Shown here: in pieces, positions 24,497-35,878 of the stretch
How positions within the stretch are numbered: position 1 is the stretch's first letter
How the letters are laid out: every line of letters starts with the position of its first letter
NCBI GenBank assembly: GCA_021030915.1
Contig: JAGEMR010000065.1
Coordinates: 98,851-162,850 of the forward strand
Direction: 5' to 3'
Origin: Astrothelium macrocarpum
Lineage: Eukaryota > Ascomycota > Dothideomycetes > Trypetheliales > Trypetheliaceae
Length of the DNA: 64,000 nt
The notes under the pieces: generated by a model
What the model saw: only the letters and a program-made list of their open reading frames with translations
Database searches by the model: none
Told to the model about the DNA's origin: nothing
Position numbers and translations under genes: made by a program

Positions 24497-25939
24497 GGAT
24501 GATTTCGTGTCAAATGGAGAGAGCGGATGGGTGGGATGATGTGAGATGGTGTGTAATTGTGTGTGTGCTGTTCTAAAAAGCGTGGATTGTTGCGTGGCTC
24601 TCTGTGGCATTAGGCTTCCGCGTGCATGTCATGGGAGTCGAGTCTGTAATCTTCGGTTGAGAGATCTGGGCAGTATTTGATGTAGATGAGTGTCTGCATA
24701 GGCTAGGGCAACCCGATAGATCTATGCCTTGGCTGCCCAGCTTGTACTTCTGCAACAATTGATCTACCTGAGTTGTGGTTCTCCATGTACCGAACCCTTT
24801 TATTTCAGCCAATCATTGGACATGCTTGACTGCGGGAAGATTGGACCATATACGCGATTGTTTTACGGTTTCATGCTCCGTCACGGTAATGGGATTTCAA
24901 ATAAATATTATGGATAGCAATGAGCCACCTATTTCCACACTCATAAGCATGCCTGGTAGATATTCCATTGTCCGGAAGCAACGGGATCGAATAGTCAGCC
25001 AATCAAACAACTTATGCTGTCCGGTTTAGTCTGAGCATTTGACACTTGTCGGCCGCCGTAGTGCAATTGCTTGACTCTTGCGACTTAACAAATGGCAATA
25101 CTCCATCCTCATGCCTTAAGCCCTGTAGGTTAGGACTCTGAGGTACCTACTTACTTCTGAAAGCAAAAAGGCCAAGGTTCATGACGTCGTCATTTGTCAA
25201 GTTTCTATACGAGCTCAAGTCTCTTATTGGTCCTCAGCCGGGAGATTATTCCTCAAACTATTGCACATCAAGCGTACTCATGCATCGCTACTGCTGGAAT
25301 GGCGATCAAAGAGTTCTTACAAGCAAGACTCTCCCAAGATGAATTCGCAAGAACCACATGGTGCATAGGAATATCTTCACTACTTTTAAACTGTAAGATA
25401 TCAGTCGTAACATGATCCAGGTAGGGATTATGTTTGGGCTGTCGTTTTTCTTTTTCCTAAAGCCGTTTCTGCATAAATCAAAAATCAACAGTGGGGAATT
25501 TCGTATCGACAGCTTTGGCATCTAATCCATGCTGCCTATACTCTGACCAAGACGGTTTAATCGCTTGTCAGCAACCCCTCTCCGGCTGCCATGATTGCCG
25601 GTCCGCTTTCGGGCTCATCATGCCCATCCAATTGAATTTAGATATTGTACCCAAGCGTTTTGAAGATTATCGTACTTTGTACAGCATACGTCTCGGCCAC
25701 GTATTGAAGCGATAAGTCCGGTGAGGATCAGAGGCTTACGAGCTAGGAAAAGGCGATACCAAGATAACCCCTACTTATAGTGCGTCCGGAAAAGCTTAAG
25801 TATTGGCATAGTCCTTTCCAACCGTGTCCTACGTAGAGTGATACAGATAACTCCAGCGATAGTCTTGCATTTAATTTGCATTAAGTCGTTAGCAGCGTCT
25901 CCTATCGGACCTTGATGAATTTTCATCTCTTTAGTAGAG
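24497..25939. other. Intergenic, no gene recognised
   Basis: About 1.4 kb downstream of adk1. Only short open frames without domains or plausible exon joins are seen; the composition is AT-rich. Confidence 0.5.
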
Positions 25940-26816
25940 ATGGAAATCATTCATGGTCGTGACCTTTCATTTGAACCCCTTGGAGGCAAGCTTCGTGGTG
26001 ATGGTCTCACCTTTAAACAATTGGCAACAGGCAATGAGGGTACGCCAGAGAACTTCATTCTCGTTCTCGGCAAAACAAAGGATTTCTACTCCCCACGGCA
26101 CCATCACAATTTCGACCAATTTCGCTATGCCGTCCAGGGCGACTTCAGTCTCTCATCGACCCTGACCCTCAGACAAGGTCAGATCTCCTATCACCCAGAA
26201 GGCGTGTGGTATGGTCCTCAAAATGATGGCCCCGAGGAGAGATTGCAACTCGTGCTGCAATGTGGTGGCGCAAGTGGCCAAGGCTTCCTCTCTTACACTC
26301 AGATCGCCGCTGCGAAAGCAGAGTTGAGCCATACGGGCTCCTTCGAAAAGGGCAAATACCATCGTAATTGATGGCTCGGATCCTCAAGACGCGTACGAGG
26401 CTATATGTACCCACGTACATGGCTGGAAGAAAATGGTTTACCCCAAGGGCCGATACCATGAACCCATCTGTATGGACCCTAACAGCTTCAGTTGGAGGTC
26501 TATCAGTAGCCAACAAGGGGCGCAGAATGCGTCTAAGAAGCTGTTAGGGGTGTTTTCTGAGAGGGAGACTCGAGCGGAAATGCTAAAGATCTCTGGTGAA
26601 GGGTCAGTGACTATTGGCGGCGGGGACGCGATTGAGTTGGCTTATGTGCTGGAGGGTTCTGGGTACGTTGGAGATCAAGAGCTTTTGAGAGAGACTACGA
26701 TCAAACTTGGTCCTGAGACCAAGTGTAACATCAGAAGCAACTCTGGGATCGAACTGCTGCATTTCGTCATGCCTATGCTGTCGAATTCTCGTTCCATAAA
26801 TGGTGTAAGCTATTGA
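25940..26816 (+). pseudogene. Two-cupin (RmlC-like) protein gene broken by a frameshift
   Basis: Two overlapping frames together make one bicupin-like protein. The first (25940-26371) starts MEIIHGRDLSFEPLGGKL and contains a metal-binding-type cupin motif PRHHHNFDQFRYAVQGDF with histidines and Glu/Gln positions, followed by GQISYHPEGVWYGPQ. It ends at a TGA just after GKYHRN. The second continues in the +1 frame from about 26352, with DGSDPQDAYEAICTHVHGWK leading into YPKGRYHEPI and a second jelly-roll-like region (SGEGSVTIGGGDAIELAYVL). No intron of believable size restores the frame; the only GT-AG pair is 25 nt apart. A one-base indel between about 26350 and 26366 is the simplest reading, either a real mutation or a sequencing error. 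The substrate is unknown; related fungal proteins are annotated only as cupins. Confidence 0.65.
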
Positions 26817-27153
26817 AGCACGACGGGCGATGGGTCTCGGGCAGACTAGCAGTCAAGGCTGGCCCATTGTTCTAATGCACAGGGCATATCTGTTTGGCGA
26901 GGAGTCTGAATGTCATATTCAATGAGTTTTACTTGGTGAGCACAGTATTATTGTTAAAGGACATCTAAACCAATCGAGCGATCTCGTGCTCTTGCTCGAA
27001 ATGGTCTACCTATGAATGGACAAAAATGTAACTCCCCTCCACATCTACACAAGACCAAGCCGATATTATTCCGATGCTATACAATGGCGAAAAGGGGTTT
27101 CAGCAGACGAAAACACAATTCGAAGGTTATTAATATCAAAGCAAATACGCCCT
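26817..27153. other. Convergent intergenic region
   Basis: About 340 bp between the cupin gene (plus) and the next gene (minus). Nothing recognised. Confidence 0.4.
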
Positions 27154-28230
27154 TCAGGAGACCTTATTTTCAAGAACCCTGTTCTTCTCGCCGGATTCAT
27201 CCTTCACGGCAGTGATCTTGGTGTCGTTCGTGTTTGCGACTTTGTCATGGTTTTTTTGCACCGTAATATGCTCCTCGTTACTGTGGTTTTCGTCAATCGT
27301 CGTTTTCAAAGCCTCGTTAGGGTCACGGCGAACCGGATTATGTAGTTCCGGAATGTCTTTGACTTCGTCGAAATCGATGTGTAGGTCGTCAGAGTGCTTC
27401 TTGTCGGCTTTCACATCTACAGACTCCCAATGAGGTTTCTGCCCTGGCGGCGGATGTCGTCCAGTGCGATAGCCTTCCACGACTTTGTGTTCCCCATCCA
27501 AGCTATGCTCATCTTTGTGCCAAAATCCGTCTTTTTTGCTGCGCCCAAAGATGCTTATGTTTCTCTTCACGACTGCGATCGCGGCATGCACCTTGTTGGC
27601 GACGCTCCCGGCGGAACGTCTGTATCCATTCCGACCATCATCTTCTGCTTGACGGATTTCTGATTTTAGAGCGGCGAATTCTCTTCGCTTGGCTTCTTTT
27701 TCGGCTTCTATTCGACGCGCTGCTTGGGGATTCAGCTTCTCGAAGATCCAGCCCCGTTTCTTGAAAGGAGACTGGTCGTAGACGGCACCAATTTTATTTA
27801 CATTTTGATGGCTTTCGACAGACATTGGACCATTGGGTGTTCGATTGCAGTGTTTCTGGACATCAAACCCAAGGACTAACGGCCAGCGGTACGCCCATGT
27901 CAGAAACATGGACCCATGAACGGCACTATCCGGTAGCCTTGCTAATCTACATTTGTACTCTTGCTCTTGCTGGTAAGTATCATATTTCTCCTTTGTCTCT
28001 TCGAAGGTCCTTGCATCTCGTTTGTGGTTTTGAAGAGCCACGTCCACAGCCTTGTCTTTCTGCGATTTGGCATCGACAATAGAATTGAATTTGCAATTAC
28101 CCTTTCCACAGTGTTCATCTAACGTGAAGTCCTTGCTTTTAGAATAGGATTCTTGTGTGGTGACAGCAACAACGGAGGATCCTGGACTCGGAAGAGGAGC
28201 TCCAATCCTGTAGAATTCATCATCAGTCAC
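27154..28230 (-). CDS. Unrecognised charged protein, 5' end incomplete
   Basis: An open frame of 358 codons without a known domain. The first residues (TDDEFYRIGAPLPSPGS) follow directly after CAG in a pyrimidine-poor context, and the frame has no ATG until MFLTWAYRWP near residue 107. So either an upstream exon supplies the start, with an A of ATG joining TG at 28229, or translation begins inside. Features visible: a cysteine-containing segment (DEHCGKGNCKF), a long charged helical part (FEETKEKYDTYQQEQEYK), a hydrophobic patch (MFLTWAYRWPLVLGF), a basic helix (ARRIEAEKEAKRREFAALK), then a Lys/His/Asp/Glu-rich disordered tail ending NRVLENKVS. I do not recognise it and assign no function. 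The composition suggests a soluble, partly disordered protein. Confidence 0.55.
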   Translation of the reverse strand: MTDDEFYRIGAPLPSPGSSVVAVTTQESYSKSKDFTLDEHCGKGNCKFNSIVDAKSQKDKAVDVALQNHKRDARTFEETKEKYDTYQQEQEYKCRLARLPDSAVHGSMFLTWAYRWPLVLGFDVQKHCNRTPNGPMSVESHQNVNKIGAVYDQSPFKKRGWIFEKLNPQAARRIEAEKEAKRREFAALKSEIRQAEDDGRNGYRRSAGSVANKVHAAIAVVKRNISIFGRSKKDGFWHKDEHSLDGEHKVVEGYRTGRHPPPGQKPHWESVDVKADKKHSDDLHIDFDEVKDIPELHNPVRRDPNEALKTTIDENHSNEEHITVQKNHDKVANTNDTKITAVKDESGEKNRVLENKVS

Positions 28231-28916
28231 TGGAAGCTATTGTCATCACTGATAGAGCCGTAAATAGACATGATGGTCTATAGAATAAAATGGATCGTAC
28301 GTACACAGCTGATATGAAGCTTAAGAAGGCCGTAAGTGACGAAAGACAAACCTGGCACCTCATGTTGGCGACAGGATGCAACCGTGAACCCCGCAGCGAG
28401 GGACTGGTTTCAAATGAGTGGAAGTTGGGAACGAAAGAGCCAGAAATTCGGTGGACAGTAGAGTAAATATATGAATCTCCAGCAGACCAGCCACTATCCA
28501 ATAGGACCACCCGATGGTACTTGTGGGGTGACGCTCATGCTGTGTTTTCACGAGCAAAACATATTCAGCAATCTTTATCCGCAGATGGATGATGGTTTGA
28601 TTGAAGACTTCCGCTTTTGTACTACATTACTTTGTCAAAACGATGAGAATAAACCGATGACGCGTTTTTTGCCAATGCCCTGCAGCTTTTAGGTACTCCT
28701 AGATTGACAGTGAAGTCCAAAGTCGGATAAGATGCGGAGAAGCTTTTCTAATATCCATCCGATTGTTTCACTTGCACGTCCACTGGCGTGAACTAAGCAG
28801 AGCTCCGCATCGATTTGTGCATGGCTTGGCCGCACGATGGATGGGCTTTACGAAGCATGCTGCTCAAAATGTGGTCGCAACAAGCCACATGCCGAGACAG
28901 GTTCCAGCAATTCCCG
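28231..28916. other. Intergenic, no gene recognised
   Basis: About 690 bp between the unrecognised gene and Nce101. It may contain a missing first exon of the former: an ATG at about 28273 (MSIYGSISDD on the minus strand) is close but is not joined in frame by any plausible intron. Confidence 0.4.
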
Positions 28917-29239
28917 CTAGGACGCTTTCCAAGTAGGCTCTTCAAGCTTCGAGTTCCGGGAGAAGAAATGCGTCAATCTTCTCCGGCCTGCTTCAATTGT
29001 CTCTTCTGTTGTGTAGCCTTTCTCACGCTCCTCACGACGGATACGTACACCAGCTGCCGCCAGACCGATTCCGATTGCGAATATGGGATCCATGGATCTT
29101 GAAGTAGATGGTGAATCAGCATAAAAGCTTTCCAGCTGCAAGTGTGAAATGTACCGAAAACTGTGATGGAGCGGGGCGGGCAGAACATCAGAGGGTCAGG
29201 ATAATGCACATACCTTGAGATGATATAAGGGGCCGACAT
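28917..29239 (-). CDS. NCE101: Nce101-like non-classical export protein
   Basis: A 68-aa membrane protein resembling yeast Nce101, which was named for a role in leaderless secretion. Exons are 29214-29239 (26 nt) and 28917-29097, with a 116-bp intron. Exon 1 supplies MSAPYIISR and exon 2 continues SMDPIFAIGIGLAAAGVRI. The single membrane segment is followed by the family hallmark RREEREKGYTTEETIEAGRRR. The split structure with a nine-residue first exon is the reason the gene is easily missed. Family members are about 50-75 aa, so this one is full length. Its molecular function is poorly known in any species. Confidence 0.85.
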
Positions 29240-30006
29240 TGGATTCAATGGGATTGCTTGTTGTCTTTGCTTGACTGGTTGGAGTAGCGGAGATTGAGAA
29301 TTTGTAGATAAAGCCGAAGTGAGGCGGGGCGGAAAAGACTGGCACATTAGCGGGCAGAACATGGAGTTCCTTGTTGATCAATCACTCATTTTGAGAAAAC
29401 CATTGAAGGTCATTTCTAACTTTAGTTGAGAATGAAAGTTTGCATTAAAATATGTCACTCTCCTATCCGTCCCACAACGCTGGAACGTATCCCATCTGCG
29501 TACCCGGTGTGCTTAACGTGCACCACCTTCACTGCCAGATATTCATAAACGATCGTAGCAACAAGAAGCGAGCTATGGATGCTTAGAATGCGAGCGTGGC
29601 CGAAGAAAATAAAAGCAAGATAGAAAGAAAAGTAAATTAGATAAAATCCATACCAGCCCAAGCCCAAGGGTGGTGGACTGGAGTATTGGGGTCCATTTCG
29701 ATCCTCCCTCGGCGATCAACGACAGAAGGTCGAATTCAACTCGAAAATGCTCTTGCAATGACTGACCTTAGGTTAAATTGCTGCGCGTGGCGTGCCTGTG
29801 CGATCGCGCTTCACGCCTGCCTTCAGCCCTTCCCTCTTTCCGTGCCTCTCACACTCATGGAGCAGTGGCTCTACCTCATCGTTCAGAATACGCCTCGCTT
29901 CAGCAATTGCAGCGGTCAGCTTCTGACGCAACAGCTTGTCTTCCGAAGACTCCAGGTCTTTGTTTTCGAACAGCTTTTTCAATCTCTTCGATAACAGTTC
30001 AAATTT
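29240..30006. other. Spacer containing the possible 3' continuation of the GTPase gene
   Basis: From 30006 down to 29773 on the minus strand the reading frame of the upstream GTPase gene stays open past its TAG stop. It encodes residues such as KFELLSKRLKKLFENKDL and KLLRQKLTAAIAEARRILND, which align with the end of the neighbouring paralogue. Below 29773 nothing is recognised before the Nce101 gene. Confidence 0.5.
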
Positions 30007-33000
30007 CTACTCGACGTCGTCATCTAATTTCGGTCGCCATTCCGTCATGATATTATCCAGGTCCTCTTGTGCTTCGTCATGTAAGGCTGAGAAGAGTCCA
30101 TCGCTTGAACAGACTTTTTGACTGAACTTATGCCTACGAGTTCTATGCGAATCTTTACCTGTGACTCCTATTAGCATTCCTATGCAATCATCGGGCGGAC
30201 AAAAGAATACCAGTCTGAGCCGCGCAATCTTCATAGACAGGCGACATTATCTCATCGATGTAAGGTTCACCATGCGCTAGACAGACTGCATCGCCAATGC
30301 GACTATAATGGTTTAGCAAGTGGGTAATACACATCTAGCTCGCGCTTACTGAAACGCTGCGGTCAGTTCTTTGAGATTGCTTTGTATAGCTTGGACGATG
30401 GTGCCCTTGTTTAGTCGCAACTGCATGTACAAAGCGTCGTTGGCAACAAGCAAGGTTTTCAGTTCCACTTTCCATTCTCAATTAGCATTTCTTGGTAATG
30501 TTTGCTTCTAGTCGCTTACTCTTGAGTGAATTTTGTACTTTCTTGAAGACTTCTTCAATCTCCGTAAATTTTTCAGCCTTGAGTTTTCGTAGAAAGTTCC
30601 CGAAACTCTTGTTGAACAAAGGCGCCGTGTCATGGTCCATTGGCTCGAGAAGTTGTTCATTCCAATTCTCACGCTTTGGGGGACCTCCAGAGTTGTCTCT
30701 GACTCTCCAAACTCCCTCCTTGCGGCAAAATGCAGCAAATGTCGCTATGTCCCATTGATTAGTAGCTTCTTACGGAAGAAACAAACTTAGCTTACCAGCA
30801 TTGTACTTTGATGATGGGTTAGTAAATTTAGAACGAACAGACTCTCAGACGTTGAACTCACCTGCCCCCATATCTTCGTCTTATCTCTTGCTTTTGATAT
30901 CCACTCGTGTTCATGAGTTTCTGCACCTTTCATCAGCTACTGCATTTGTTTTTGAAATGCTTGTGCTGCCTTACTCATGTTGGCCAAAATCTCGTCCTGG
31001 TAATGATTTCTTATGCTGGTATGAAGCCCGTCAATAACAGCTTTGCATCCCTGGAGAGAAATTAGCACGAGCGCTGATCGAGCGATGATATTCGTACCGG
31101 TAAAGCACTGTCAATGATGTTTTCTATTTCTTTTCTCCGCTCAGCCGGGGGCAGGTCGCACCACAACGCGAGGCCGGCTATGCAGTTGGGAATTGCATTG
31201 CGAACACGTGTTTGAAGAGTTTTCAATTGGCTATTCGCGGGAAGACCGTAAAGAAATCGCCTAAGTTCGGGAATCATCGTTGCCTCAACGTCAAGGCAAG
31301 GCGTTCCGGATTCCCTAATTCCGTGAGCATGGTATTGATATGCGGCGTTAGAGACGCAAAAGACAGGAAGAGAGAAGGTATTATCCCCAGTTATCTTCTT
31401 ATACTTCCTCTGCATCGTTTCTATTGCCTTAGCATTTTGCAGATTGATACCTTCTTGTTCGAGCCTAGAATCATATTATAGGGCTCTCCCTGAGGTCGAC
31501 AACATGATACGACATACTCTGCTGTAATGCGCTGCTTTTCCGATCTGGCATGTAATTAGCGAACTCTCTTCGTGCACAATTTTGTGAAACTCGTACCTAA
31601 CGTATTCAAGTTTTTCGTCTACCTTGCGGAACTCGTCACCTTCGGTTTCCTTCTTCGTCTTTTCGAGCTCTTTTATCTCAGAATCCTTCTCTTTGATCAA
31701 CCTCTTGGCTGACTGAAATTGTTCTTTCTGAGACTTCGAGAGGTCCTCCAGCTCTCCAGGATCCTTCAGCATCTACAAGACTCTTAATCGTGTGAACGAA
31801 ATATCTGGAAGAAAAGCGTGCTTACATCGGATTTGGTGAGTACAAGCACGCATTTATTAATGCCTCTTCTCGAAAACTTGACTAAATTGCTCGCTACCCA
31901 GTCGTTTCGAGCAATGCGGCTAATGGGAGCGACAAGGATAACTCGGTCACATTTGTTGATATAATTCTGAGCCGACTTTACGCGCACTCGGTTCGTATCC
32001 GTGACTCCTTTCAGAAGTGAGCTTCAGAAAACCGGCATTAGATCGATGAACTGACCTGGGAGATTAGAGACAATGATACCGTGTTCAAGAACTTGAGTTT
32101 TGGTATGGATTCTAGAATGCTTCTGATGAGATCCCGTCTAATAATTTGTTTCAGACATACTGTATGGTTTTGACGAAGGGCCAGAAGGATGGCGCCGGAT
32201 TCGAGCCTTCATCCCTTTCAACTTTCCTTGCAAATCGTCGAAGGCTGTCATTGAGTTCTGTCATGTCTCCGGCCTCCATTTGGTATGCATCTTCGCGTAT
32301 GGTCAAACTTTTAAAAAGGTGCTTTGTCCATTCTCTGAGAACCTTGAGCTTCGCGTTGTCGTCGTGGCATTTCGCGGAGTTGAGCCACTCCTCCGCAGTT
32401 CCCTCGTCTTGAAATTCCTCGTGGTCGGAAAAGAGCGCCATGAGATTTTCCAATGCAGTTTCGGCTTCTGAATCCTCCTCTGCCTCCATATTCTCTGGAC
32501 GTTTGACGCGGTAGCGGTAATAGCTCGATAGAAAATCTCGTAAACGCTCTTCTTTTTCGTTTTCTGTGCAGAAATTCACAAAAGTAGTAAATGTGTTGCT
32601 CTGCTGAAGAAGGGGCTTATGATATTCGTGCGGGACGTACGTGCCACTGTCTTGACCGCCAGCCTGTATGGATATGAATTGTCAAAGTCTGAACATGATC
32701 ATAATTTACGAACTCTTACCTTATATGCAAACTCATCCGAGTCCAAGATAGAATTAATGAGTGATGATTTGCCTGAAGCTATCAGAAATCACGCAAATAA
32801 ATTGGCAAGTAGGCAAACTCATACCAACGCCAGAATGGCCAAGAAGTCCGACAACTTTTGCTTCTGGGTATGTGAAAGTCCTAGAGCTCTGGATATTTTT
32901 GAGAAGTTCACGGATTTCACTTGGCTTGTGCTCACTGGCCTTGATAGTGTCGATAAGTAATTCAAGTGGCTTTTTTGCTAGTTTCTCGGCCTTTTTGAAG

Positions 33001-33305
33001 CTGGGGTGATAGATTGGCAATTTGGGGAACTCAGACTCCATTTTGGGATTGGCATCATCCATGAGGTCCTCCGCTGTGTGTCCTGCCTGTCCGATGTTCC
33101 CATTTGTACCGTTGATATTGTTTGCTTGCGGTGGAGGAATGCTGTCATCGATTTTGTCTTGAGTTTCAAGATCTTCATGTGCCTGGACTGAGGATGTCAT
33201 ATCAAGATTGTCCAGCTTTGGTCGCTTGAGATCCGACCCCTCGCTTTGTTCTGTCTTGATAAAGACGGGATCATGATCCTGCTTGTCCTCTACTTCTTTA
33301 AGCAT
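30007..33305 (-). CDS. Dynamin-like large GTPase, SLIP-GC-like (copy 1), ends at an early TAG
   Basis: A large GTPase of the fungal family resembling vertebrate nuclear GTPase SLIP-GC. Fifteen exons: 32825-33305, 32720-32772, 32161-32663, 32056-32111, 31826-32007, 31597-31772, 31518-31544, 31098-31464, 30975-31050, 30862-30920, 30796-30805 (10 nt), 30520-30744, 30350-30467, 30211-30302, 30007-30158. They sum to 858 codons plus stop; introns are 47-57 bp. An acidic leader with a nuclear-signal-like LKRPKLD precedes the G domain: G1 GLLGHSGVGKSSLINSILDS, the GTYVPHEYH switch region, G3 as SNLPG (Asp replaced), and G4 LVLTKSD. Helical, Lys/Glu-rich stalk-like sequence, FCVSNAAYQ and FAAFCRKEG follow. 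A TAG at 30007-30009 ends it, although homology with copy 2 continues in frame to 29773. The start ATG is tentative; open sequence precedes it. The lost G3 Asp may weaken hydrolysis. Function is unknown; a nuclear or defence role is only inference. Confidence 0.8.
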
Positions 33306-35878
33306 GATCGGCTTGCTATGGAATTTTGAAGGATTTGACTAGAGACTTGAGAATGTCAGTTAGTACGTCCGTGAATAAGGTGTGAATACATTGTTCTGTC
33401 CAAAAAAGACAAAGGGCTAGATCTCTCAGAGTCATGTTTTGGATCTGTCATGTTTTTTGCAAGAGGGTTGCTGTTGAGCAGATGACATCGTACGCGAAAT
33501 AGCAAGGATTCTACGAATTATGCTAAGCAGGGTAAAGAAAACGATGACGTTATCAAGACTACTGAGTGTTGGTACAGACAATGTTTGAAAATTGGAAAAT
33601 GGGCAATGAGCAGGATGCGTCGTTTCTGAGAAGCAGATGACTTACTGCATGGCGTTGGGCAAGACTGATCGGAAAGTTTTGGAGAATACAATCAAGAAGC
33701 CTGAACGATCGTGAGTACCAATTGTGGTAAGATGGCTGCTTTACATACAGATCTAGACTTTCCGAGGAAGTTTGCCGGCGGCCTGGTAGTAGCAGAGAGT
33801 GTTTCAAACACAGTGCGGAATTCTCTGGAAAAGTGAAGATGCTGGTGCTTCGGGTCGATGGGTAAACAGCTCAGATAGGCTGCAAAGGACGCATACGCTT
33901 GAGCGCCACGAATTGAGACGAGTCAATGCAACTGAAGTTTGCTGTCAAAAAAAATGCGGTACCACAGTATAGAGCAAGAGGTTTGAGGGACGAAAAATGG
34001 CTACTGCAAAGAAGAGTACGATGATTGAGCGGTACGAAGTCAATAGACGATTTGCTCCTCCGTAAGAGCGCAATGAGTTGATGTTAGAAGTGAGTCAGAG
34101 ACGGGATCAGATCTGTAGGGATGCTAAGAGGACGAGTCACTTTCCAAATTTGACTATATTAAGCGTACTACTCAGTCACGGGACCGAAGGATCGTGTGAT
34201 TCTGGAAGGTAGGATCAGAGAGCATGCCAAGGAAGCAATTTTAGAGCGAGAGACGAACCTCTCCAATCCCAGGACACGATCTTTCCCCAGATACAGGTAC
34301 CCGATGCGAGATCGACGACTACTTCTAGCGGCGAAGGAGAATCACTCTATCGGCGCAAGCCAAGCCTGAACCCTGACGTAAAATCCTCAAATCCAAACGT
34401 GCTCTCTCTACCGTGTCCCAATCACCCTTACCCTAGTCTGCACGCTTGCACTAAGACACGCCCTCCTGCACCAATCACAGCATTCGCTTTCTTGAACTGA
34501 GCCAATTGGGATCCAACTCGACAGCTCAGCTTTGATCCAGAGCTGTTATACTGTTTACGCATTTACGATGGCCTGCTTTGGGGATATGACGAGAATGCTC
34601 CAAAAGTTTAATTCCTACCGCTTAGTGAGTGGGGTGGGATGATTGAGATAAAATGTTTGTTGAGCGGAGCGAAACATCGACATGCTAGCAGCACGCAGCC
34701 TTGGAGAAGAGAAGCGGTAAAGTATCATTAGAGTATTCTCGTGGCTTGCAGCGCAATGGAGAGACTTGTTGGCCTCACACGCGCATAGGTTGGAGAGGAG
34801 ATGGTATATCGGCCTTTTGATAATCGTTATCGAACTTTCCGGATTGAATGTAGGAGGTTGAGACAAGGCGTATATTTTGTGCATTGAGATTAGCAGTGAA
34901 GGTACAACTAACGAACAATTAATGGACACCATTTGACATACCTGAACAGCGATGCAGATGTAGAGATTCGTGGAGCTCGAGCTATCGTGCCCAATCATTC
35001 GGGCCGCACCCGTGTTCCGCATTGCGCAAAACTGCGGAAGGCTGAGTATAAGCTTTTAAGACCATCAATGGAAATTTGATGCGAGGACGTGACCTAGAGG
35101 TCTGATAGTAGGAAGCTCATTCGTAGAGAAGCTTGTCGACGTGAAGTTGCAAATTTACAGGAACTTACCCTGTAATAACTCTGCAACGCTGGAATAGACA
35201 TACTTTGTAATAGCACATGGTGCCGACATCGGACTGGCAGACTCAATACTTGCAATGGAAATCAACAGGGAGCTTTCGTGTGGCAGTTTTGTAGAACCAT
35301 CCGCCAGCTTCCAGAAATCGTGTCGTGGGCACAGGTGGGGCCAGCCGAGCCGAACAAGTTACTTCGATATTTGCAACGCAGATTTCTGTTCACCAGGTTC
35401 GAAACAACCTTAATATTGAGTTCTCCATTTTTGCAGAACAACAAAGCCCTTGTGGCAATGCTTTTTGTCTGTAAATTTCAACTAAGCATAAGAAGCAAGC
35501 AGAAATCCGACTCCAACAATGTAGAGAGATGAGTATCTATATCTATCTGTTGCAGACTCCCTCCGTCGAGATGTCGAGATGTGAAGAGCCGTCCATCCAA
35601 TGCCCAGCCACGGCTCCAATCTCGTAGTATTTTGCCGGGTCGTAAATGCGATCGAAGAAATCAGTCACCGAGTGATAGATTGAAATGTCTCCGCCCCCTG
35701 CAAAGCAACCAAGTCAATAAAGCCATCCTCAAACTTGATGTAGAGCAGACGCTTAGCGAATGAAACAAAGATACAAAGTCGCCGTGACATGCGGCTTACT
35801 GCGTCGAATGTTGTGTTACAAGCAGAGCATCGCGCCTGCGCCCGGAAAATGGATCCCAGAGAATCGGAAGTTCAGTAA
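33306..35878. other. Spacer between the two GTPase genes, no gene recognised
   Basis: About 2.6 kb. Open frames (for example a 135-codon minus-strand frame at 34615-35022) show no domain, no exon partners and irregular composition. The part next to 33306 should hold the promoter of copy 1 and possibly a first exon, since a CTCTAG acceptor lies about 43 bp upstream of its ATG. Confidence 0.5.

Noticed and set aside
30180..30210. 31-bp intron in GTPase copy 1
   Set aside because: Too short for this genome; the next acceptor (GTCACAG) gives a 52-bp intron in the same frame.
30921..30974. Apparent in-frame TAG at 30937-30939 in GTPase copy 1
   Set aside because: A 54-bp intron with donor GTAAGG after ATG-A and acceptor GCAG, with a CTGAT branch point, removes it and gives the same exon lengths (76 and 59 nt) as copy 2.
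32635..32640. Possible donor GTACGT after GGCAC in GTPase copy 1
   Set aside because: Reading through gives GTYVPHEYH, the conserved switch motif also found in copy 2, so no intron is used here.
34615..35022. 135-codon minus-strand open frame between the GTPase genes
   Set aside because: No recognisable domain, no splice partner, and irregular composition.
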